7,257 nucleotides of DNA from Lachnospiraceae bacterium. Lineage in GTDB: Bacteria > Bacillota > Clostridia > Lachnospirales > Lachnospiraceae. A program made the position numbers and the translations under genes. Under the pieces are notes generated by a model that saw nothing but the letters and a program-made list of their open reading frames with translations, ran no database searches and was not told where the DNA came from. Where the stretch lies: the NCBI GenBank assembly GCA_024691065.1, contig JAILOA010000402.1, forward strand, positions 1-7,257, given 5' to 3'. Shown one piece after another: positions 1 through 5,755 of the stretch. Position 1 is the first letter of the stretch. Every line of letters starts with the position of its first letter.

Positions 1-16
1 TATTATAAAAATAATA

Positions 17-33
17 AATTACATAATGTAATT
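17..33. promoter_or_regulatory. Candidate operator, distal copy
   Basis: AATTACATAATGTAATT is a perfect inverted repeat with 8-bp arms around one central base. Its size, its symmetry and its position about 90 bases before plsX are typical of a site for a dimeric repressor. It does not match the FapR or FabT operators known to control fatty-acid and plsX genes in other Firmicutes, as far as I recall their consensus. The regulator is therefore unknown. Confidence 0.45.
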
Positions 34-50
34 CTATTATAAAAATAATT

Positions 51-67
51 AATTACATAGTGTAATT
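51..67. promoter_or_regulatory. Candidate operator, proximal copy
   Basis: AATTACATAGTGTAATT is the second copy of the palindrome, with one mismatched pair between its 8-bp arms. It lies exactly 34 bp after the first and ends eight bases before the possible -35 box at 75-80. That is close enough for a bound protein to block or touch RNA polymerase. Its function is inferred from geometry only. Confidence 0.45.
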
Positions 68-74
68 TATTATT

Positions 75-103
75 TTGATTGAATGGTTGTTTATAAATCT
101 AAT
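75..103 (+). promoter_or_regulatory. Possible sigma-A promoter for plsX
   Basis: TTGATT (75-80) and TCTAAT (98-103) are separated by 17 bp and match the -35 and -10 consensus at 4/6 and 5/6 positions. Transcription would start near 110, which leaves almost no leader before the ribosome binding site at 111-116; this weakens the call. In such AT-rich DNA other pairings are possible, and the main promoter of the operon may lie left of the window. Confidence 0.3.
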
Positions 104-110
104 TAAATAT

Positions 111-116
111 AAGGAG
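111..116 (+). promoter_or_regulatory. Ribosome binding site of plsX (decides the start)
   Basis: AAGGAG lies 6 bases before the ATG at 123. It selects that ATG over an in-frame TTG at 75, which would add 16 residues that do not resemble the PlsX N-terminus and which has no ribosome binding site. Confidence 0.9.
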
Positions 117-122
117 AATACA

Positions 123-1142
123 ATGGCAAATCTAACTAAAATTGTCCTTGATGCCATGGGAGGGGATTTTGCTCCTGAAGAGACTGTAAAAGGTGCAGTT
201 CAGGCACTTAAGGAATCCGAAAGTATTTATTTGTACCTGACAGGACAGGAAGATAAGATCAAGGCTGAATTAAGTAAATATTCAGATTATGACAATAAAA
301 GATTGGAAATTGTTAATGCAACTGAAGTTATCGGTTTTAACGAGCCACCGGTAGAGGCGATAAGAAAAAAGAAAGACTCTTCACTGGTAGTTGGTATGAA
401 GCTTATAAAAAAAGGTGAGGCAGATGCTTTTGTGTCCGCCGGAAGCACCGGAGCCATCCTTGTAGGAGGTCAGGGGGTTGTCGGAAGACTTAAAGGAATC
501 GACCGTTCGCCTCTTGCACAGCTTCTTCCGACTAAAAAGGGAAAGTCATTATTAATAGATTGCGGAGCTAATGTTGACTCCAAGCCCACTAACTTACTGC
601 AGTTCGCACAGATGGGTTCTATTTACATGAAGAATCTTGTTGGTGTTGATAATCCAAAGGTCGCAATTGTAAATGTAGGTTCTGAGGAAGAAAAGGGTAA
701 TAAGCTTGTAAAGGAAACATACCCGTTACTTAGTGAATGTAAGGATATTAACTTTGTTGGTAGTGTTGAAGCAAAGGAAATTCCGGCCGGAGACGTGGAT
801 GTAATTGTCTGTGATGCATTTGTCGGAAATGTAATATTAAAGCTTTATGAGGGACTCGGAAAAACATTTTTAGGCCTTATGAAGGACGCAATCTATGCAA
901 ATACAAAAAGTAAAATCGGGGGAGCTCTTATAAAGAGCTCATTAAAGGAAACCTTAAAGAATTTCAATGTAAATGCAAGCGATGTCGGTGGTGCGCCGAT
1001 GCTTGGTCTAAAAGGTCTGGTTATAAAATCTCATGGAAGCAGCGATGCTAAGGAAATCAAAAATGCAATTCTTCAATGTATTGATTTTAATGAAAATAAT
1101 ATAAATGAAAAGATTAAAGAAAGTATAACTATTGAGGGTTAA
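123..1142 (+). CDS. plsX: Phosphate acyltransferase PlsX
   Basis: PlsX transfers the acyl chain from acyl-ACP to inorganic phosphate, giving acyl-phosphate that PlsY uses to acylate glycerol-3-phosphate, the first step of phospholipid synthesis in most Gram-positive bacteria. It is a peripheral membrane enzyme. The 339-residue product has the usual family length. It opens with the characteristic IVLDAMGGD block (residues 7-15). It then shows SAGSTGA (105-111), GSEEEKGN (186-193), DAFVGN (231-236, where many homologues have DGFVGN) and GGAPMLGLKG (289-298). The ATG at 123 is chosen because of AAGGAG six bases upstream. It is the first gene seen in the window; in many clostridia rpmF lies just before it, but that part is not visible. 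The next gene begins three bases after its stop, so the two are probably translated from one message. No frameshift or missing segment is seen. Confidence 0.97.
   Translation: MANLTKIVLDAMGGDFAPEETVKGAVQALKESESIYLYLTGQEDKIKAELSKYSDYDNKRLEIVNATEVIGFNEPPVEAIRKKKDSSLVVGMKLIKKGEADAFVSAGSTGAILVGGQGVVGRLKGIDRSPLAQLLPTKKGKSLLIDCGANVDSKPTNLLQFAQMGSIYMKNLVGVDNPKVAIVNVGSEEEKGNKLVKETYPLLSECKDINFVGSVEAKEIPAGDVDVIVCDAFVGNVILKLYEGLGKTFLGLMKDAIYANTKSKIGGALIKSSLKETLKNFNVNASDVGGAPMLGLKGLVIKSHGSSDAKEIKNAILQCIDFNENNINEKIKESITIEG
1134..1138 (+). promoter_or_regulatory. Ribosome binding site of the ACP-like gene, inside plsX
   Basis: GAGGG lies 7 bases before the ATG at 1146 and is embedded in the last codons of plsX. 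The next gene is therefore translated from the same message, probably with some coupling to the end of plsX translation. Confidence 0.75.
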
Positions 1143-1145
1143 GCC

Positions 1146-1367
1146 ATGGAAAAAGAAATAATTCTTGATATTATTGCTGATTATATAAATGTCGATTCTT
1201 CAATTTTTTCTGCGGATACTAACTTTGCTTCGGATATGGGTCTAAGCGAAGCTGATATCAGGGAGATAATAGTAAATGTCGAAGAAAAATTTAAGGTCAT
1301 TTTATCTGAGGAAAAAATTGAAAGCATAAGAACCATTAAGGATTTAGTTGATAATTTTACTTATTGA
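1146..1367 (+). CDS. Acyl carrier protein homologue lacking the aligned phosphopantetheine serine
   Basis: This 73-residue acidic protein belongs to the acyl carrier protein family, which normally carries growing acyl chains on a 4'-phosphopantetheine arm attached to the serine of a DSL motif. From F27 to F71 it aligns without gaps to E. coli AcpP (FVEDLGADSLD onwards), keeping F27, D30, G32, D37, E40, the EE pair 46-47, F49 and I61. The column of the active serine is E35, and DSL reads S34-E35-A36. A serine does exist one residue earlier, but using it would need a shift at the start of helix II. By inference the protein is either not modified or modified unusually, so it may be a structural or regulatory ACP-like protein, with the working fatty-acid ACP encoded elsewhere. 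Its place between plsX and rnc is the normal place of acpP in Firmicutes. I give no gene symbol because the key residue is missing. Confidence 0.85.
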   Translation: MEKEIILDIIADYINVDSSIFSADTNFASDMGLSEADIREIIVNVEEKFKVILSEEKIESIRTIKDLVDNFTY

Positions 1368-1389
1368 AATAAGCTTAAATATTTATAAT
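1364..1389 (+). promoter_or_regulatory. Weak candidate internal promoter before rnc
   Basis: A perfect TATAAT (1384-1389) lies in the gap between the ACP-like gene and rnc. The only -35-like element near it, TTGAAA (1364-1369), is 14 bp away, shorter than the usual 16-18 bp, and there is no extended -10 TG. The match may be chance in AT-rich DNA. Confidence 0.2.
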
Positions 1390-1419
1390 TACAATAGTTT
1401 CTAAATAAATGAAAGTGTG

Positions 1420-2121
1420 ATGAATTTGAACGATATAGATAAAAATATAATTGAAAAATTTGAAAAGAATGCAGGATATGTTTTTAAAAATAAAAATCTT
1501 CTTTTATCAGCACTGACTCATAGTTCTTACTCGCATGAAATAAAAATTAATAAAAGAGAATGTTACGAACGCCTTGAATTTTTGGGAGATGCTGTTCTGG
1601 AACTGGTGTCCTCAGAGTATATATTTAAAAATAATGCAAGGATGGATGAGGGCGGAATGACAAAGCTTCGTTCATCCTATGTTTGTGAGCAGACGCTGGC
1701 ATATTGCGCCCGTGAATTAAAACTCGATACTATGCTGTATCTTGGAAAAGGTGAAATAAAAAGTGGCGGAAGCAAAAGAGATTCTATCCTTTGCGATGTT
1801 ATGGAGGCCACGATTGGCGCTGTTTTTATGGACAGTGATTTTGAAATTGCCAAGAAATACATTAATGATCATGTTCTAAAGGATATTGATAAAAAGGTAC
1901 TTTTTTATGATTGTAAAACAAATTTACAGGAAATAGTGCAGAGAAACGGCGAAAGTAAGATAGAATATGTAATTATTGATGAGTTCGGTCCTGAACATAA
2001 CAGAACTTTCAAATGCGAGGTAATAATTAACGGTAAAAGCTTTGCGGAGGGTGAGGGACATTCAAAAAAGAAGGCAGAGCAGGAAGCAGCGTACAAAGCA
2101 TTGAAAATGCTTATTAAATAA
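1420..2121 (+). CDS. rnc: Ribonuclease III
   Basis: RNase III cuts double-stranded RNA with Mg2+, maturing rRNA precursors and processing structured mRNAs. The 233-residue product has the normal two-domain layout. The nuclease domain covers residues 1 to about 150, with the signature ERLEFLGDAVL at 50-60. The dsRNA-binding domain runs from about D166 to the end, with GEGHSKKKAEQEAAYKAL at its C-terminal helix. E50, E53, D57, D126 and E129 line up with the metal-binding and catalytic residues E38, E41, D45, D114 and E117 of the E. coli enzyme, with identical spacing, so it should be active. The start is taken as the ATG at 1420; a GTG directly before it (1417) would add one residue. There is no strong ribosome binding site, only GAAAG four bases upstream, and a three-codon frame ends on the start codon. 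It lies between the ACP-like gene and smc, the usual order in Firmicutes. Confidence 0.97.
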   Translation: MNLNDIDKNIIEKFEKNAGYVFKNKNLLLSALTHSSYSHEIKINKRECYERLEFLGDAVLELVSSEYIFKNNARMDEGGMTKLRSSYVCEQTLAYCARELKLDTMLYLGKGEIKSGGSKRDSILCDVMEATIGAVFMDSDFEIAKKYINDHVLKDIDKKVLFYDCKTNLQEIVQRNGESKIEYVIIDEFGPEHNRTFKCEVIINGKSFAEGEGHSKKKAEQEAAYKALKMLIK

Positions 2122-2152
2122 TTCTTGTAAAGCACTTAAAATATTACTATAA

Positions 2153-2158
2153 GAGAGG
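2153..2158 (+). promoter_or_regulatory. Ribosome binding site of smc, with long spacing
   Basis: GAGAGG lies 12 bases before the ATG at 2171, further away than the 5-9 bases usual in this window. No closer in-frame start codon exists, and the protein from 2171 begins exactly like other SMC proteins, so the start stands. The long, very AT-rich spacer may lower initiation. Confidence 0.6.
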
Positions 2159-2170
2159 AAAATATTTTAA

Positions 2171-5100
2171 ATGTATTTAAAAAGTCTTGAAGTACATGGT
2201 TTTAAATCATTTGCAAATAAATTGGTTTTTGAATTTCATGATGGTATAACCGCAATTGTAGGACCTAACGGAAGTGGTAAGAGTAATGTCGGCGATGCGG
2301 TACGTTGGGTACTCGGTGAACAGAGTGCCAAACAGCTTCGTGGTGCCAAGATGGAGGATATTATCTTTGCGGGTACAGAGCTTAGAAGACCGCTTGGATT
2401 TGCATATGTAGCTATTACACTAAGCAATGAGGATCATAAATTAAATATTCCTTATGAAGAGGTTACCGTAGCTAGAAGAGTTTACAGGTCAGGTGAATCG
2501 GAATATCTCTTGAACGGTACTACCTGCAGATTGAAGGATATAAATGAACTCTTTTTTGATACAGGTGTAGGTAAGGAAGGTTATTCCATCATCGGACAGG
2601 GTCAGATTGATAAGATTTTATCGGGTCGTCCGGATGACAGACGTGAACTTTTCGATGAGGCAGCCGGTATAGTAAAATATAAAAAACGTAAGGCTGAAAC
2701 AGAGAAAAAGCTTGATGAAGAACATCAAAATATGATTCGTGTAGAGGATATATTATCCGAACTCGAAAAACAAAGAGGTCCTGTTAATAGTCAGGCTGAT
2801 AAGGCAAGAAAATATCTTGCTTTCCGTGATGAATTAAAGGTATATGATATCAATATCTTTCTTCATGATTATGATGAATTTAAGAAAAATATAAAGAACA
2901 TCGAAGAAAATGAGGATTCAATTGAGATATCTTTCGGCGAAAAGGAAGAAGAGATAGAGAGCACCCGAATTGAGTATGAGAAGGTAAAAGGTGAAATTGC
3001 CGAGGGCGAAGAGCACATTGAGGAAATAAGACAGAAAATCAGCGATTCGGAAATTCAAATTAATAATTTTCAAAATGATATAGCTCTTATAAAAGAGCAG
3101 ATAAATACTGTTAAGAATAATGAAGAGCATTACAATGAAAGATATTCTTCTCTGCAAAAAGAAATAGCGGAAAAAGAGAAGATTATCGAAGAGTATCAGA
3201 TTAAAAAAGAAGAATATGAAAAGCTTCGTGACGAGCTTGATGAAAAACGTGCAACCGCTACCGAGAGTGCACATCAGGTAAGGAAGGAAATAAAGCTTGT
3301 TGAGGAAGAGATTCTAAAGAAAGATAAGCTTATACAGGAAGCTACATTTGAAAAAGCAAGAGGAGAGAAGCATAGGGAAAAATATACCACAAGGCTTGAA
3401 ACAAATTCCCTTAATAAGGCCAATATCAATAAAAAACTTATTCAGAATCAGACTGCTATCCGTGAATTAAAAGAGCAGGAAGAGATTGAACAGGATATAT
3501 TTGATGATATGACCGAAAAGATTGAGGCGATTGATGCGATGGAGCAAACCTTGAATGAAACAATTGTTAAATTTAAACAGGCATCTTATGAGCATCAGGC
3601 TAAATTAAACAAACTTCAATCTGATTTTCATATGGAGAATTCCAGGCTTTTGTCCATAAGAAATATTACAGAGCGTTATGAAGGCTTTGGGCAGAGTATT
3701 AAGCGTGTAATGGAGCAAAAGGATAAGGTTAAAGGAATTCACGGTGTTGTAGCGGATGTAATCAAGACTCCTAAGGAATACGAAATTGCTATAGAAACAG
3801 CGCTCGGAGGACAAATCCAGAATATCGTTACCGATACCGAGAATACTGCCAGAAATATGATTGAATTTCTGAAGAAAAACCGTTACGGGCGCGCTACATT
3901 TTTGCCTTTAAATTCAATTACAGCAGGGAAATCAAACATTCCATCGGAAGCATTTAAAGAAGCAGGGTCACTTGGACTTGCATCCGGGCTTGTTGAAGCT
4001 AAGAGTGAATATAAGAATTTGATGGATTATCTTCTCGGAAGGGTGCTTGTTATTGATAATATTGACAATGCACTTAAGATTGCAAAGAAATATAATCACC
4101 GGATCCGTATGGTTACGCTTGAAGGCGAGCTTATAAATCCGGGTGGTTCCATGTCCGGCGGTGCATTTAAGAATAATAATAATCTGCTCGGTCGTAGGCG
4201 TGAAATTGAAGCACTTGAAAAAAAGGTCAGTGATTTGACCGTTGAACTCAGAAAAGAAAAAGAAAAATATAACGAAAACGAATCTCTTTTGGAGAAGGAG
4301 AGAGCAAAGCTTGCAGGTAATGCAAAGCTTAAAGGGGATTTCCAAATTAAGAAAAATACAGCAAAGGTTAATTTGGAAAGAATTAAAAAGGATATTACGG
4401 ATAACTATTCGGAGCTTTCAAGTATTCAGATGGAAAAAGAAAATTCCGAGGCCGAGCTTTCCGAAATTCAATTTAAGGTTAAACAATATGATGAGATAAT
4501 CGAAGAGGCTTTGGGGCGCTTAGAGAATATTTTAACAGAAAAAAAGGAATGCGAAGGCGAGAAAAAGCGTTTAACCGGCGATCTGGATAAGCATTTAAAG
4601 GATAGCAGCAATTTATTTGTGAAGAGCAATGAATATGCGCAGAATGCTGTATTTGCCGCTGATAACATATCCAGATATACAGGAGAATTAAAATCCAAGA
4701 AGCATGATTTGGAAAATCTTGTGGATGAAAATGTAAATTACGATTCGGTTTTGGATGACAAAAAGAATCAAATCAGTGAAAAGAAGCAGGAAATAAAGGA
4801 TACCGAAGAGGTTATCAGAGGATTAAAGAAGGAGCTTAACGGCTCTATAGCAGATAATGAGGATCTTAAGAAGAAAAACAGTGACTTTATCGTTAAGAGG
4901 GAAAACTTAATTAATGAGCAAAACTCACTTGAAAAAGAGAAGATTCGTCTTTCTAACCAGAAAGAGAAGCTGAATGAGAAGCAGGACGAGCTCATTAAAT
5001 ATATGTGGGAGCAATATGAGATAGCTTATAATAATGCTCTTGAGCTTAGGACAGAAACTGAGCTTACACCTGCTGAAATTAAGAAGAAAATCGGTGAACT

Positions 5101-5755
5101 TAAGGGCGAGATTAAGTCATTAGGTGAGGTAAATGTAGGCGCTATCGAACAAAGTATAGAAATCAATGATCGTTATGAATTATTGTCCAATCAGCATGAT
5201 GATATTGTAAATGCAGCGGACAAGCTTAAGGGTATCATTGCAGAGCTCGATGAAAAGATGAGAATTACATTTACCGAGCAATTTGCAAAAATTAATGAGA
5301 GTTTTGATAAGGTATTTAAGGAACTTTTCGGAGGCGGTAAGGGTTATCTTGAACTGGTAAATGAAGAGGATGTTCTTACTTCGGGAATTTTAATTGTTGC
5401 TCAGCCGCCGGGTAAAAAACTTCAGAATATGATGCAGCTCTCCGGTGGTGAGAAAGCGCTTACGGCAATTTCGTTATTATTTGCAATTCAAAAGCTTAAG
5501 CCATCTCCGTTCTGTTTATTGGACGAAATAGAGGCGGCGCTTGATGATTCAAATGTAGACAGATTTGCAAATTATCTGCATAAGCTTACCAAGGATACTC
5601 AGTTTATTGTTATTACACATAGACGTGGTACCATGAATGCCGCTGATATTTTATATGGTATAACTATGCAGGAAAAGGGTGTATCTACTCTGGTTTCTGT
5701 CGATCTGGTAGAAGCTGAGAGTATGGTTGACGAAAAGAAGGAGAAAAAGAAATAA
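2171..5755 (+). CDS. smc: Chromosome segregation ATPase SMC
   Basis: SMC forms a homodimeric ring-like ATPase that, with ScpA and ScpB, compacts and helps segregate the chromosome. The product has 1194 residues, the normal bacterial length, and is intact. The N-terminal head carries MYLKSLEVHGFKSFA, Walker A GPNGSGKS (31-38), an arginine-finger-type R57 in LRGAKMED, and a Q-loop IIGQGQID around 141-148. A long Glu/Lys-rich coiled-coil arm follows to about 515. The hinge spans about 519-675 (GIHGVVADVI at its start, GGSMSGG at 658-664). The returning coiled coil reaches about 985. The C-terminal head has LSGGEKAL (1090-1097), Walker B with D1118 and catalytic E1119 (LLDEIEAALDD), a D-loop in the same block, and ITHRRGTM near the end. 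All ATPase motifs are present. The lysine-rich tail ends on a stop codon shared with the ftsY start. Genes for ScpA and ScpB are not in the window. Confidence 0.99.
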   Translation: MYLKSLEVHGFKSFANKLVFEFHDGITAIVGPNGSGKSNVGDAVRWVLGEQSAKQLRGAKMEDIIFAGTELRRPLGFAYVAITLSNEDHKLNIPYEEVTVARRVYRSGESEYLLNGTTCRLKDINELFFDTGVGKEGYSIIGQGQIDKILSGRPDDRRELFDEAAGIVKYKKRKAETEKKLDEEHQNMIRVEDILSELEKQRGPVNSQADKARKYLAFRDELKVYDINIFLHDYDEFKKNIKNIEENEDSIEISFGEKEEEIESTRIEYEKVKGEIAEGEEHIEEIRQKISDSEIQINNFQNDIALIKEQINTVKNNEEHYNERYSSLQKEIAEKEKIIEEYQIKKEEYEKLRDELDEKRATATESAHQVRKEIKLVEEEILKKDKLIQEATFEKARGEKHREKYTTRLETNSLNKANINKKLIQNQTAIRELKEQEEIEQDIFDDMTEKIEAIDAMEQTLNETIVKFKQASYEHQAKLNKLQSDFHMENSRLLSIRNITERYEGFGQSIKRVMEQKDKVKGIHGVVADVIKTPKEYEIAIETALGGQIQNIVTDTENTARNMIEFLKKNRYGRATFLPLNSITAGKSNIPSEAFKEAGSLGLASGLVEAKSEYKNLMDYLLGRVLVIDNIDNALKIAKKYNHRIRMVTLEGELINPGGSMSGGAFKNNNNLLGRRREIEALEKKVSDLTVELRKEKEKYNENESLLEKERAKLAGNAKLKGDFQIKKNTAKVNLERIKKDITDNYSELSSIQMEKENSEAELSEIQFKVKQYDEIIEEALGRLENILTEKKECEGEKKRLTGDLDKHLKDSSNLFVKSNEYAQNAVFAADNISRYTGELKSKKHDLENLVDENVNYDSVLDDKKNQISEKKQEIKDTEEVIRGLKKELNGSIADNEDLKKKNSDFIVKRENLINEQNSLEKEKIRLSNQKEKLNEKQDELIKYMWEQYEIAYNNALELRTETELTPAEIKKKIGELKGEIKSLGEVNVGAIEQSIEINDRYELLSNQHDDIVNAADKLKGIIAELDEKMRITFTEQFAKINESFDKVFKELFGGGKGYLELVNEEDVLTSGILIVAQPPGKKLQNMMQLSGGEKALTAISLLFAIQKLKPSPFCLLDEIEAALDDSNVDRFANYLHKLTKDTQFIVITHRRGTMNAADILYGITMQEKGVSTLVSVDLVEAESMVDEKKEKKK
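5738..5743 (+). promoter_or_regulatory. Ribosome binding site of ftsY, inside the end of smc
   Basis: AAGGAG within the Lys-rich last codons of smc lies 11 bases before the ATG at 5755. The spacing is longer than optimal. The TAATG overlap of stop and start suggests that ribosomes ending smc can also start ftsY. Confidence 0.6.

Larger units (their letters stand above)
1..68. repeat. Two tandem 34-bp direct repeats upstream of plsX
   Basis: Bases 1-34 and 35-68 are two head-to-tail copies of a 34-bp AT-rich unit that differ at only three positions (16/50 a/t, 26/60 a/g, 34/68 c/t). Each begins with TATTATAAAAATAAT and ends with a palindromic core. The first copy starts exactly at the window edge, so further copies may lie to the left. 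A 34-bp period is a little over three helical turns, so both cores would face roughly the same side of the DNA. The repeat itself is read directly from the sequence; a regulatory role is inference. Confidence 0.9.

Noticed and set aside
17..67. FapR or FabT operator upstream of plsX
   Set aside because: The palindrome arms AATTACAT/ATGTAATT do not fit the consensus sites I know for these regulators; only the symmetry and the gene context agree.
75..122. TTG start at 75 extending plsX by 16 residues
   Set aside because: There is no ribosome binding site before it, and the added residues do not resemble a PlsX N-terminus; the ATG at 123 has AAGGAG at ideal spacing.
1368..1416. Possible intrinsic terminator or processing hairpin between the ACP-like gene and rnc
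   Set aside because: I found no GC-rich stem followed by a T-run; the region is simply AT-rich. The gap 2122-2170 also shows none.
2125..2153. Promoter-like pair TTGTAA (2125-2130) and TATAAG (2148-2153), 17 bp apart, before smc
   Set aside because: Transcription would start near 2160, downstream of the only ribosome binding site (2153-2158), so the message would lack it.
3083..3098. Hairpin in smc (GCTCTT...AAGAGC) nearly identical to the one in plsX at 922-940
   Set aside because: Both come from the same short peptide Ala-Leu-Ile-Lys written with the same codons; the shared stretch is about 12 bases and is best explained by chance.
2918..3274. Reverse-strand open frame rich in Phe, Leu and Ile opposite the SMC coiled coil
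   Set aside because: The antisense of Glu/Lys/Asn codons gives Phe/Leu/Ile and mimics a membrane protein; the sense frame is clearly SMC. The same applies to the reverse frames near 3605-3814, 3968-4345, 4468-4698 and 4768-4995.
4242..4499. Second forward frame inside smc
   Set aside because: It is a Lys/Arg-rich +1 shadow of the coiled-coil codons with no recognisable domain; the SMC frame runs through without interruption.
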